A stretch of 64,000 nucleotides of DNA from an uncultured Eggerthellaceae bacterium (GTDB lineage: Bacteria; Actinomycetota; Coriobacteriia; Coriobacteriales; Eggerthellaceae): assembly GCA_910588205.1 (NCBI GenBank), contig CAJUQK010000004.1, forward strand, positions 1-64,000, given 5' to 3'. How positions within the stretch are numbered: position 1 is the first letter of the stretch; the number at the start of each line of letters is the position of its first letter. The notes beneath the pieces are model-generated. The model did not search any database. It had not been told where the DNA came from and worked only from the letters and a program-made list of their open reading frames with translations. This document shows, in pieces, positions 50,064 to 59,114 of the stretch. The position numbers were made by a program, and so were the translations under genes.

Positions 50064-50405
50064 CTATCTCTTGATGGTGAATAACGTGCAGGGGCGATCG
50101 GTCTCGTCCATCTTGGCAGCCAGCTCATCCACAGGTCCATAGTGCATGCAGCGAGAACAGCAATGCAGAACGCAAGTCGGCTGCTTGCCCGCCTCAGTGC
50201 GCTCCACGCACAAATCACACAGCTGGGTGGGAACAGGGATCCACTTGTACTCCCAGGTATCCTCATCCAGCGCCCACGGTTTATCCTCTGCCAACTTTAT
50301 ACCGAAGATGCTCGTGGGCAGATCATGCTCAAGCTTGCAGGAGACCTCGCAGGTGTGGCATCCCGTGCAGAGCAAGTAATCGATCATTAGTCCATTTCTA
50401 GGCAT
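50064..50405 (-). CDS. Short ferredoxin-type Fe-S subunit of a molybdoenzyme
   Basis: A 113-residue electron-transfer subunit. Cysteines C13, C16, C19, C23 (CTGCHTCEVSC) and C63, C66, C78, C82 (CDLCVERTEAG then CVLHC), plus C83 and C86, would hold two [4Fe-4S] clusters; it is about half the length of four-cluster DmsB-type subunits. The start (MPRNGL) has GAGGAGG 6 nt upstream and lies within the 3' end of the Mo-subunit gene (8-nt overlap), so they are coupled. The paralogue at 57892-58263 has the same layout. Confidence 0.88.
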   Translation of the reverse strand: MPRNGLMIDYLLCTGCHTCEVSCKLEHDLPTSIFGIKLAEDKPWALDEDTWEYKWIPVPTQLCDLCVERTEAGKQPTCVLHCCSRCMHYGPVDELAAKMDETDRPCTLFTIKR

Positions 50406-52701
50406 TGAGGACCTCCTCGATCTTGCTCTCATCTTCCGGAGCGTCAGCCTTGTAGATCTTACACATGAGGCACTTCATGGGAGCGCCCCAACCCAACTTG
50501 CCGATGGTCTTATAGGGCACCAGGTTGTTAACGTTCACGTCATATACATCAAAGAGGCGCGGAGAAGATGCTTCGCGCTCCGGATACCACCAGCCATGTT
50601 GAGACGCCAACGCGCCCTTCTTCTGGCCGGGCTGGACCGAAAGCTTCATGCGGCATTTTCCGTTGGGGTTCTCAAGCCACACCCAATCTCCGTCGATGAG
50701 ACCAAAGCGCTCAGCATCCTCGGGATTGATGTCCACCAAAGGCCAGGGCTCTACTTCGCGCAGCAGCGGCACATGGCGCTGCTCGGAATGGAAATAGGAC
50801 CAGGTACGAGCACCGGTTGAGAGCACCATGGGATATTCCGCAGCATATTCCGGCGTGGAGATAGGAGATGCAGGCGGCTCCTCGTAGTAGGGCAGAGGGT
50901 CGTCGCCCCAGGTCTCCAACATAGTGGAATAGAGTTCAACGCGACCTGTGGGTGTCATGAAACCGGGCTGTCCATCAGGGCGCAGCTTGCCAGTCTCATA
51001 CTTCTTGTACTCATAGTCCACGTGATAGCAACCATGATCGAATAGATCCTGCATGGTGAGCGGCTTACCTTCAGGCGTCTTCAATGTGCAGAGCTTTTGA
51101 TCGTCGATGTATTCGATATCCGTCTTGTACATCTCCCAAAGCTCTGGGCGCAGGCGCGTTCCCAATTCACGCATGATGGTGATATCAGACTTTGACTCGC
51201 CCACAGTGATGGCCTTCTTGATGGCTCCGATCCAAGTGCCGCACGCCCCATAATGGGTGGCCACGTACATATCTCGTTCGGCATAGGTGTTCACGGGCAG
51301 AAACACATCGGCCAGCGCTTCAGCCGTAGGAGTCATGACGATATCCATGACCACATTGAATTGCAAGCGCTTGATAGCGTTCTCATAACGCTTTGGCAGG
51401 TTGCAAGGATTCGCCAGTGCATTGGCTGACGTGAAAAACCCCATCTTGAAGAGAGAATCATCTTTCTCCAGCTCATCGAAGGTGACATCAGGATGAGTGA
51501 ACTGCTGGGTACGCACCATGGCTGGGTATTCATCAACGCCCACCTGCTCATTGATCTTAGACTGCGGATCCAAGTCCGTATAGCCTGAACCAAGGCCGCC
51601 GATATCAATGGCGCCCATGATCATACCCCCCGGAACATCAAGATTACCGGTGATGGCCATCAGAGCCAAACAGCAGAAACCCATCTGGATACCATTGGGC
51701 TTCTGATCTACCGCCAAGCCCCACTGCAAAGCCGCTGGCTTCGCTGCAGCGAACAGACGCGCTGCAGCATAGATGCGCTCCACGGGCACTTCGCAGATCT
51801 CCGCTGCCTCTTCAGGGCTCATGGTCTTCACGCGGTTCGCGAACTCATCGAAGCCGAACGTCCACTTATCCACAAAGTCATGATCATAGAGATCCTCAGA
51901 GATGATGATATTGCACATGGCCATGCCAAGGGCTGCATCAGTGCCAGGACGTACTTGCAACCAAATCTCAGCTCGAGCCGCTTCCCACGTGAGCCTTGGA
52001 TCAATGACGATGAACTTCGCACCCATGGCATACATATCCACGATAGAGTGGCCCCAGAAGCCATCTGGGTTGCTTTTCAGCGGCTCCTTGCCCCAGATCA
52101 TGATAACCTCTGGGCGTTTCCAACGCGGGTCATCATAGCTATCAGGGAATTGGGAAGCGTAATCCAATTCAGGATACGGCGCCCCTAGCACATAAGAAGT
52201 GCAGGCCATACGCGGCCCGTAGCAAGACCAGCCGGTTTGCATATAGCAGATGTTCGGGCTATTGAACACGCGGCAGGACATGGTGGGGCCCCAGTTGCCC
52301 GCTTCACGCCCCGTACCTACGAAGGTAACGATGGCGTTGCTGCTGTACTCTTCGGTGATACGCCGCACATTGCTGCAGATGAGGTCATAGGCCTCATCCC
52401 AGGTGCACTGCTCCCATGCAGTGTCATCCCCGCGCTTCTCGGGGCTGCGCTTCATAGGATGCAGAACACGGTAAGGGCTATACACATACTCCGGTAATGA
52501 GAGCATGCGAATGGGCATTGCGCCTTTGGTGATGGATTGCTCAGGATCGCCTTCCACTTTCTCTAGGATGCCGTCCTTCACATAGAGCTTCATACCAGCT
52601 CCAGTAGGATGGTCCCCCGGCGGTGACCAAGAATTGGTGCGCGTGACAGTGTATTCGCCTTCTTGCCACTGCACAGGCGTTGTAAATGTTCCGAATGCCA
52701 A
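50398..52701 (-). CDS. Molybdopterin oxidoreductase catalytic subunit lacking the N-terminal Fe-S cysteines
   Basis: A 767-residue DMSO-reductase-superfamily subunit. Motifs: WSCYGPRMAC (predicted Mo ligand Cys, about 155), VIMIWGKEPLKSNPDGFWGH (about 205), KFIVIDPRLTWEA and PGTDAALGMAM. The N-terminal cluster motif of its paralogue at 55536-57920 (GCHDGCG ... LCMRC) reads PPGDHPTGAG ... MPIRML here, so all four cysteines are gone. No Tat signal is visible. The start is a TTG after GGAGAGGAAGAG. It overlaps the ferredoxin gene and follows an MFS gene. Resembles the Mo-enzyme/ferredoxin/MFS arrangement described for catechol dehydroxylases in this family; substrate unknown. Confidence 0.88.
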   Translation of the reverse strand: MAFGTFTTPVQWQEGEYTVTRTNSWSPPGDHPTGAGMKLYVKDGILEKVEGDPEQSITKGAMPIRMLSLPEYVYSPYRVLHPMKRSPEKRGDDTAWEQCTWDEAYDLICSNVRRITEEYSSNAIVTFVGTGREAGNWGPTMSCRVFNSPNICYMQTGWSCYGPRMACTSYVLGAPYPELDYASQFPDSYDDPRWKRPEVIMIWGKEPLKSNPDGFWGHSIVDMYAMGAKFIVIDPRLTWEAARAEIWLQVRPGTDAALGMAMCNIIISEDLYDHDFVDKWTFGFDEFANRVKTMSPEEAAEICEVPVERIYAAARLFAAAKPAALQWGLAVDQKPNGIQMGFCCLALMAITGNLDVPGGMIMGAIDIGGLGSGYTDLDPQSKINEQVGVDEYPAMVRTQQFTHPDVTFDELEKDDSLFKMGFFTSANALANPCNLPKRYENAIKRLQFNVVMDIVMTPTAEALADVFLPVNTYAERDMYVATHYGACGTWIGAIKKAITVGESKSDITIMRELGTRLRPELWEMYKTDIEYIDDQKLCTLKTPEGKPLTMQDLFDHGCYHVDYEYKKYETGKLRPDGQPGFMTPTGRVELYSTMLETWGDDPLPYYEEPPASPISTPEYAAEYPMVLSTGARTWSYFHSEQRHVPLLREVEPWPLVDINPEDAERFGLIDGDWVWLENPNGKCRMKLSVQPGQKKGALASQHGWWYPEREASSPRLFDVYDVNVNNLVPYKTIGKLGWGAPMKCLMCKIYKADAPEDESKIEEVLNA

Positions 52702-52739
52702 CTTCTCTTCCTCTCCTTCGTGAATGACTTATGAGCGCC

Positions 52740-53996
52740 TTACAGGGTGGTATCAGCTTTTGGCTCAGAGGACGTGTCCACAGAGGGATGCTCACCCTTG
52801 CTCCAAGCCTTATTGCGCATATTGAATACAGCCCACACCACAGCCAGGATGCCAAAGCCCACAGAGTCAACGATGAGGCACATAGTGGGATCGTTTCCTA
52901 CGATGCCGAACACGGCACCCATGTAGTAGGAGGCCAAGAAGTTACCTAGGTTCATAGCCACCATGACCAATGAAGCCACCATGGCAAGGCCAGCCTTGTT
53001 CGTCACGTTGCCGCACTCTAGGTTGATCACCGGAATGACCAAGCACCAACCGAAGCCGAAGACGAAGATGCCGATGGTGAACATAGCCACCGAAGTTGCG
53101 CTAGCGATGATGATGTTGCCGATAAGCGTGATGGCAAGAGCAGCTGCACCCGTGAAACGACCAAATACGCCCACGAGCTTATCCATGATGACGGAAGACA
53201 CAGCACCAGCCAGTACGAAGAGCGACAACAGTGTACCCGCAATGCCGGCTACGGTCATAGGATCCTCTCCAGGGATCTTAGTGGACATGAGGATGGCGAA
53301 GTTCATCATGGTCGGGCTGCAAACCAGCTGAGCAAGCAAGAAGATGATGATGAAGAACCAAGCGGTGCCCGGAATGTGGGCCTTCTGGGATTCACCGCTT
53401 TCCTTTGCTTCGCTCTCCAGCGATGGGGGCTCCTTGAAGCAGATAACGAAGATAGCCAGAGCCACGGCAGCCAGAGCATAGGCCCAGAAGGTGAGTCGCC
53501 AGTCGATGCCGCAGAGAAAACCTCCCAACAGAGTGAGAACGACACAGCCGATTTGCTGCATAGCGCCACCACGACCCAAATACTTAGAGCGCTCTTCCTT
53601 ATCATTGACGAGCCTGAGGAACACCGCTGCTCCTAACGGAGATACCATGCCCATACCGAAGCCAACGCAAGCACGGGCAATGAGAATGGATGCCAGGGAA
53701 TCGTTCCATAGAGCCGGCAGACAGCCGAAGATCAAATAGATGATTAAAGCTACGATGCCCGTCACCTTGAAGGATATCTTTTTGCCAGCGACCGCACCTA
53801 CAAGCAGCGTACCAAGGATGGTAGTCAGAGATGGAAGACTCTGAATGAGGCTGATCGTAACCGGGTCAGCATCGGGAAAGGCCGATCCAAAGGCAGCCAG
53901 AGCGGGTGTGACAGCACCAGCACCGGCGACCATGATGTACAGCGCATATACACCCCAAGCCTCCCGGATGTTCAGCGCTTTAGCGATTGAAGCCAT
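52740..53996 (-). CDS. MFS transporter
   Basis: A 418-residue 12-helix major facilitator. Loop 2-3 reads GAVAGKKISFKVTG, helix 4 ARACVGFGMGMVSPLGAAVF, and the inter-domain loop KEPPSLESEAKESGESQ. The start ATG has GGAGG 5 nt upstream; the longer frame to 54056 is rejected. It lies 38 bp upstream of the Mo-subunit gene on the same strand, so import of the substrate for that enzyme is the simplest role (inference). Paralogous to the protein at 41407-42672. Confidence 0.87.
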   Translation of the reverse strand: MASIAKALNIREAWGVYALYIMVAGAGAVTPALAAFGSAFPDADPVTISLIQSLPSLTTILGTLLVGAVAGKKISFKVTGIVALIIYLIFGCLPALWNDSLASILIARACVGFGMGMVSPLGAAVFLRLVNDKEERSKYLGRGGAMQQIGCVVLTLLGGFLCGIDWRLTFWAYALAAVALAIFVICFKEPPSLESEAKESGESQKAHIPGTAWFFIIIFLLAQLVCSPTMMNFAILMSTKIPGEDPMTVAGIAGTLLSLFVLAGAVSSVIMDKLVGVFGRFTGAAALAITLIGNIIIASATSVAMFTIGIFVFGFGWCLVIPVINLECGNVTNKAGLAMVASLVMVAMNLGNFLASYYMGAVFGIVGNDPTMCLIVDSVGFGILAVVWAVFNMRNKAWSKGEHPSVDTSSEPKADTTL

Positions 53997-54065
53997 TGGT
54001 TCCTCCGTACTCTCGATTGAATTCTCTTGGATGTGACAAGGGGGGTCGTCGCTCACCCCAGCGCC

Positions 54066-55289
54066 TTAGGCGCCCTTCGACCTCCTCTCTCTTCCCACCA
54101 ACACAACAGCGAACACAGCAACGACGATGGCGACGACGAAGAAGATCGCTGCCGTGAAGCCGAATAGAGTCCGTTCCGTAGCGAAGCCGAGAGCTGCAGC
54201 TCCGATCATGTAGTACGGAGTGATGATCTGGCCACCCAGCTGGAAGATGCACATCATGGTCATTCCCAATGTCTTACGAGAATCAGGTGCCACCTTCGAC
54301 ATGATGGACATGAAGAATGGATTCATCGTACCCATGGCCAGACCCTGAAAAGCCATGCCTATATAGATCAGGGCGAGGTCTTGGGCCAGAGCGATGAGCA
54401 GGAAGGCCAACCCCGAAAAGCAGAGCGAAACCGCTGGCGTGAACCGCTTGAGCTTTTCCAAGAAGTGCACGAAGACAAGCGAGATGAGGAACGAGAAGCA
54501 GGTCATGGTAGATATACCTAGGCCGCTATCTGCTGGAGTACCTATACCACCCAGCTCCAGAAAAATGGAGAGCTTGAAGGTAAGCACCATAGACAAGATC
54601 ATGAAGCAAAGCATACAGAGGCATATAAACCACATCTTCCCATTCACGGGCTCTCGGACGATCTGCGCCTCCTTCGCCTCTTTGAGTTCGGGCTTGAAGT
54701 TCGGCAGGAACAACCATTGCAGAATGAGGATGGGCACGAAGATGAGGTAGAAGAGGAACACACTCCTCCAGTCCAGCATAGCCACCCAGCCAGCTGCGAG
54801 ACTGAGCGTGAATGAGAGGAACGCGCCGCATGCGTTCATCCAACCCAGCATCTGATTCTTCTCGTGCTCTTTGAATAGATAGGCGATGGATGAAGGCACC
54901 AGAGGAAAAGCGGTTCCTGCCCCCAATCCCAAAGCGGCTCGCGTCAAGACGAATATCTCTATCGTAGGTGCGAACATGGCCGAAATGCCTGCCACCATGA
55001 AGATGACCGTACCGATCATGATCAAATGCTTCTTGTCGAAATACTTCGCTAAGAAGCTGGTGAATAGCATAGCGGGGATCATGGTGAGAGCCGTTATAGA
55101 CATGGCCTGATCGATCATGAGCTCTGATGCATCAGGAAACGCCAAGACCAGGCTTGCCATGATGGGCGAGATGAGTGCGGTCTGCACCATACCGTCATCG
55201 CCAGAGAAGAGCAGTGCCAGCTTCGCCCCTACCTTGGACCTGCGACCAGTGCCCCACTGAGAATCATCATGCTTAAGCGCGTAGCCCAT
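54066..55289 (-). CDS. MFS transporter
   Basis: A 407-residue 12-helix major facilitator. Motifs: FLAKYFDKKHLIMIGTVIF in loop 2-3 and AALGLGAGTAFPLVPSSIA in helix 4. It resembles the protein at 40100-41305 in both. The start (MGYALKHDD) has GGGGGAGGGG upstream; the 20-residue extension to 55349 lacks a comparable site. Gap of 69 bp to the downstream MFS gene suggests one operon of MFS, MFS, Mo subunit, ferredoxin and small protein. A perfect palindrome lies 105 bp upstream of its start. Confidence 0.87.
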   Translation of the reverse strand: MGYALKHDDSQWGTGRRSKVGAKLALLFSGDDGMVQTALISPIMASLVLAFPDASELMIDQAMSITALTMIPAMLFTSFLAKYFDKKHLIMIGTVIFMVAGISAMFAPTIEIFVLTRAALGLGAGTAFPLVPSSIAYLFKEHEKNQMLGWMNACGAFLSFTLSLAAGWVAMLDWRSVFLFYLIFVPILILQWLFLPNFKPELKEAKEAQIVREPVNGKMWFICLCMLCFMILSMVLTFKLSIFLELGGIGTPADSGLGISTMTCFSFLISLVFVHFLEKLKRFTPAVSLCFSGLAFLLIALAQDLALIYIGMAFQGLAMGTMNPFFMSIMSKVAPDSRKTLGMTMMCIFQLGGQIITPYYMIGAAALGFATERTLFGFTAAIFFVVAIVVAVFAVVLVGRERRSKGA

Positions 55290-55393
55290 AGCCCCTCCCC
55301 CGTATTCTCTTGTCGCTGGTATAGCATCACTGACTTTTGCAGAGCTCACGCGAAACCACTATTGGCTGCGAGTATGTTTTTCACGTCTTCTTA

Positions 55394-55418
55394 CCACTTC
55401 ATACCGGTGGTATGAAGT
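55394..55418. promoter_or_regulatory. Perfect 25-bp palindrome in the divergent promoter region
   Basis: Arm CACTTCATACC at 55394-55404 and its exact reverse complement at 55408-55418 flank GGT. It lies 104 bp from the MFS start (55289, minus) and 117 bp from the Mo-subunit start (55536, plus), centred in the 246-bp gap. Symmetry, length and the related dyad at 39934-39952 beside a LuxR gene suggest the operator of one of the membrane LuxR regulators. Confidence 0.75.
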
Positions 55419-55535
55419 GAATCTCAGATTTGCAAACTCCCCGATAAGAGACATGTTTTAAGCCCCTTGCTAGCATCGAATTCGCTTCATCGAAAGAACC
55501 TCAGGACCAAGAAAAGGAGAGAGGATGGACCAGCT

Positions 55536-57920
55536 ATGAAGAAGTATTTGGAAGGGAATGCGTATGATCCAGAGATCTATCGCAGCGACGAAGATCACTG
55601 GCAAGACGGCGAATACACCGTCTACCGCACCACCCAATGGACAGCTCCGGGCTGCCATGACGGCTGCGGCATCTTGGTCTATGTAGACCAGGATGGCAAA
55701 CTGGCGAAGGTCGAGGGTGATCCGAACAACGGCTACAACAAAGGTGCCCTTTGCATGCGCTGCTTAGACCTTATCGAGTGCATGTATTCCGAAGACCGTT
55801 TGAAATACCCCTTGAAACGCGCCCGGGAGGACCGGGGCAAGGATACCTGGGAGCGCATCAGCTGGGAGGAAGCCTTTGATCTCATCGAAGAGAAGGCTCG
55901 CTATTTCAAAGAGACCTACGGGCCACAATCTATCGTGGTGCAGCAGGGAACCGGCCGCAATACCACGTTCATCCACTCTACGGCCCTCTGCTATGCCGGG
56001 TTCAACAGCCCCACTGACACCGGTGGCTTCCTATCAGGCAGCTCCTGCTACGGGCCGCGTGCGTCTATCCAAGCGCTCATGGCTGGCTGCTTCATCATCG
56101 CCGATATGTCTCAGGGTTTCGAAGATCGCTTCGATAACCCCAACTATGTTCTGCCAGAATGCATCCTCATCTGGGGCAACAATCCTATCGTGTCCAATGC
56201 CGACGGCTTCTTCGGTCATTGGGTAGTGGAATGCATGAAGCGCGGATCAGAGCTGGTGGTCATCGATCCACGGCTGACCTGGCTAGCAGCGAAGGCCAAG
56301 TACTGGCTCCCCCTACGCCCCGCCACTGACGCCGCCCTCGCCATGGCCATTGCCAATGTGATCGATGCCGAAGGCCTTCAGGACAAGCAGTTCATCGATG
56401 AATGGGGCTACGGCTACGAAGACTTCATCGAGGGTTGCCGCACCATGTCTCCTGAGCAAGCTGGGGAGATCTGCTGGCTTGATCCAGACCTCATCCGTCA
56501 GGCTGCCCTCTTCATTGGGAACGCCAAACCTATGGCGCTCCAGTGGGGCTTAAAGCTAGATCAGCAGATCAACGCCACTCCCGCAGGCCAAGCCATCATG
56601 GGCATCGTAGGCATGACGGGTAATATCGATGTTCCTGGCGGTAGCCTGCTCATGGTCGACCACGCCTATCATCTTGCCCTCTCCACTGAAGACGCCTGGC
56701 AGTTCGTGCCCGAAGACCATCGCAAGCTCATCCTGGGCAATAACTTCTACCCCATGCACTCCCAGGGGGACGTGGGCAATATGGCCCAAGAGGATGTGAC
56801 CCTCGAATGCATGGAATCCGATGGCAAGATCAATGATGTGGACCGCGACGAATTCCCGCTCAAGATGTTCGTGCTATATTCCACGAATCCCATCACGAAC
56901 ATGGCTACGGAAGCCCCGCGTATCTACGACGCCTATATGGAGCACTCCGAGTTCAATATAGACATCAACTATGTGAAGACCCCGTCCTCCATGGCTTTCT
57001 GCGAACTCATCCTCCCCATAGCCATGGGGCCGGAGCGCAATTCTTTGCGCGCCTGGTGGTGGCCGCTGCGCGTCATTCGCAAGACATCTGAGCGCTACTA
57101 CGAGGCAAAGACCGACGAAGAACTGGTTGCAGAGCTCTGCAACCGTTTGAACCCCGACAGCCCCATCCCACCCACCGACATAGAGTGGATGAATCAGATC
57201 TTGGCAAGATCCGATACCGATATGGATTTCGAGGCACTCACTAAGAAGGTTATCTCCTGGCCTGAGTGGCATTACAAGAAGTACGAACGTGGCGATGTGC
57301 GTTATGACGGCCAGCCGGGCTTCCATACGGTCACCGGTCGCTTTGAGTTCGCCCCAGCCATGATGAGCGCTTATGGCTTACCCAATGCCCCCTATTTCGA
57401 GGAGCCCCATGAGAGCCCCCTCTCCACGCCAGATCTGGCAGAAGAATATCCGCTCATCCTCATGACCGGACGTCGTAGCTACGAATTCTTCCATTCCGAG
57501 CATCGTCATATGCCCACCATGCGCGAGTTCCACCCTGATCCCTTGGTGGAGATATCTCCCGAGTTAGCTGAAGAGCTGGGCTTCGTGGAAGGGGACTGGG
57601 TGTGGATTGAGAACCACCGGGGTCGCTGTCGTCAGCGCGTGAATATCACGCCAGGCCTGAACCCGAAATTCGTCATGGCTGAGCACGGCTGGTGGTTCCC
57701 CGAGGATGATCCTGAACGCCTCTACGGGGTCTTCGATTCCAATATCAACAACCTGACCACCCAGTGCGATGTGGGCAAGAGCGGCTACGGCGCCCCCTAT
57801 AACGGGCTGCTCTGCAAGCTCTATAAGTGCACCCCTGAGAACAGCGAAGTCCTCCCCACCGAGCAAGTCACCCAGAAAGGCGGTTGGAATTATGAGCGCA
57901 AGCACCTCGATATCAAGTAA
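55536..57920 (+). CDS. Molybdopterin oxidoreductase catalytic subunit with N-terminal Fe-S-type cysteines
   Basis: A 794-residue DMSO-reductase-superfamily subunit. Four N-terminal cysteines, GCHDGCG (about 46-50) and LCMRC (about 82-85), could hold a [4Fe-4S] cluster, though the spacing (C-x3-C ... C-x2-C) is not the classical one. SGSSCYGPRAS (predicted Mo ligand Cys, about 172), CILIWGNNPIVSNADGFFGHW and LVVIDPRLTWLAAK follow; the C-terminal half has MTGRRSYEFFHSEHRHMP. No Tat signal is seen. The start at 55536 is preceded by GGATGG. The gene is divergent from the MFS pair and overlaps its ferredoxin gene by 29 nt. Substrate unknown. Confidence 0.88.
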   Translation: MKKYLEGNAYDPEIYRSDEDHWQDGEYTVYRTTQWTAPGCHDGCGILVYVDQDGKLAKVEGDPNNGYNKGALCMRCLDLIECMYSEDRLKYPLKRAREDRGKDTWERISWEEAFDLIEEKARYFKETYGPQSIVVQQGTGRNTTFIHSTALCYAGFNSPTDTGGFLSGSSCYGPRASIQALMAGCFIIADMSQGFEDRFDNPNYVLPECILIWGNNPIVSNADGFFGHWVVECMKRGSELVVIDPRLTWLAAKAKYWLPLRPATDAALAMAIANVIDAEGLQDKQFIDEWGYGYEDFIEGCRTMSPEQAGEICWLDPDLIRQAALFIGNAKPMALQWGLKLDQQINATPAGQAIMGIVGMTGNIDVPGGSLLMVDHAYHLALSTEDAWQFVPEDHRKLILGNNFYPMHSQGDVGNMAQEDVTLECMESDGKINDVDRDEFPLKMFVLYSTNPITNMATEAPRIYDAYMEHSEFNIDINYVKTPSSMAFCELILPIAMGPERNSLRAWWWPLRVIRKTSERYYEAKTDEELVAELCNRLNPDSPIPPTDIEWMNQILARSDTDMDFEALTKKVISWPEWHYKKYERGDVRYDGQPGFHTVTGRFEFAPAMMSAYGLPNAPYFEEPHESPLSTPDLAEEYPLILMTGRRSYEFFHSEHRHMPTMREFHPDPLVEISPELAEELGFVEGDWVWIENHRGRCRQRVNITPGLNPKFVMAEHGWWFPEDDPERLYGVFDSNINNLTTQCDVGKSGYGAPYNGLLCKLYKCTPENSEVLPTEQVTQKGGWNYERKHLDIK

Positions 57921-58263
57921 GGGCCTTCTGATCCAGTATGACTACTGCACTGGCTGCCATGCCTGCGAAGTAGCTTGCAAGCGTGAGCATGACTACGGCT
58001 ATGGCCACTGCGGCATCTCTGTCATGCAGTATGGTCCCAGCCAGGAACCAGACGGTACCTGGGATTATTTCTACATCCCCGTAACTACGGACCTGTGTGA
58101 TCTCTGCATCGGTCGCCTAGAAGCAGGCAAGCTGCCTTCCTGCGTACACAACTGCCAAGCGAAGGTCATGGAATACGGTGACGTAGAGGACCTGGCCCGG
58201 AAGATGACTTATATCAAGAAGTGTGTCCTGCTCTCTCCTGGCCCGAAGGACCAGATCATCTAG
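57892..58263 (+). CDS. Short ferredoxin-type Fe-S subunit of a molybdoenzyme
   Basis: A 123-residue electron-transfer subunit, paralogue of the one at 50064-50405. Cysteines C19, C22, C25, C29 (CTGCHACEVAC) and C69, C72, C84, C88 (CDLCIGRLEAG then CVHNC) fit two [4Fe-4S] clusters; an extra Cys lies at 40. The start ATG at 57892 lies within the end of the Mo-subunit gene (29-nt overlap), indicating coupled translation. No membrane anchor gene is present, so electrons probably come from a soluble donor. Confidence 0.88.
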   Translation: MSASTSISSKGLLIQYDYCTGCHACEVACKREHDYGYGHCGISVMQYGPSQEPDGTWDYFYIPVTTDLCDLCIGRLEAGKLPSCVHNCQAKVMEYGDVEDLARKMTYIKKCVLLSPGPKDQII

Positions 58264-58318
58264 CTGTTCCCTCAGCCGCTGCGAAGCTGCTTCACCGACT
58301 CCGCAGAGCCCTCTTCGC

Positions 58319-58345
58319 AGACCCGAGGTCCCCTACCTCGGGTCT
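58319..58345. terminator. Hairpin between convergent ferredoxin and ABC permease genes
   Basis: Arms AGACCCGAGGT (58319-58329) and ACCTCGGGTCT (58335-58345) are perfect with a 5-nt loop. It lies between the stops at 58263 (+) and 58375 (-). No strong T-run is present, but the position suits a bidirectional terminator. Confidence 0.6.
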
Positions 58346-58374
58346 GTTCATCCCCCAAAGGATTCTCGCTTGTC

Positions 58375-59100
58375 TTACCGGGCTGCGAGCTTGCGTTCAG
58401 CCAGGTCGAACACCTCGTACAGCACCACACCCACTATCGCCAGAGCCACGATACCCGAGAACATCCGCGCATACTCCAGCATGGACCATGAGTGCATGAT
58501 GTAATACCCCAGTCCCGTTGATCCTGCCATGGATTCCCCTATGAACAAAATGGCCACCGCCGTGCCCGTACTCACCCGCAACCCCGAGAACAGGTAGGGC
58601 AGCGTGGAAGGTACCACCACATGGAGGAACACCAACCACCCATTGCCCCCCAACGACCGCATGGCCTCTATCTGACCCACAGGAACCTCACGGGCGGCAT
58701 CACGCATCGTCACCATCATCTGGAACGCCACGGCTATGACGATGAGAATCACCTTCGCCTGGCCCCCCAGACCGAAGAACACGAAGAGCACGGGGAGGAA
58801 CACGATCTTGGGCACGGGGAAGAGGATGTAGAGGACCGGTGAGACGAACCTGTCCACCAAGGGCTTCATCCCGGCCAGCAGACCTATGGGTGCCCCTATC
58901 AGCGCACCGAAGGCAAGCCCTGCAAGCAAGCGCTCGAGACTGATGGCCGTCTGAGGTAGCAACGCTCCCGCGTTCGCCCCCAGTTCATGCACCGTCTGAA
59001 CCGGACCCGGCAATGCAGGCGAACCCACGCAAACAGCCAACAACCACCACGCCGCCAGAACGAAGAGCGTTCCCCACACATACCCCAGCGCTCGATTCAC
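58375..59100 (-). CDS. ABC transporter permease (SsuC/TauC-like)
   Basis: A 241-residue inner-membrane permease with about six helices. The cytoplasmic-loop EAA motif is seen in IEAMRSLGGNGWLVFLHVVVPSTLPYLFSGLR (middle part near residues 145-170). It belongs to the nitrate/sulfonate/taurine/hydroxymethylpyrimidine-type importer branch. The start is a GTG (59100) 14 bp after the binding-protein gene, so the two are co-transcribed. No ATPase gene is adjacent; downstream there is only the hairpin and a convergent gene. Confidence 0.9.
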   Translation of the reverse strand: MNRALGYVWGTLFVLAAWWLLAVCVGSPALPGPVQTVHELGANAGALLPQTAISLERLLAGLAFGALIGAPIGLLAGMKPLVDRFVSPVLYILFPVPKIVFLPVLFVFFGLGGQAKVILIVIAVAFQMMVTMRDAAREVPVGQIEAMRSLGGNGWLVFLHVVVPSTLPYLFSGLRVSTGTAVAILFIGESMAGSTGLGYYIMHSWSMLEYARMFSGIVALAIVGVVLYEVFDLAERKLAAR

Positions 59101-59114
59101 AGCAGCCCTACTGC

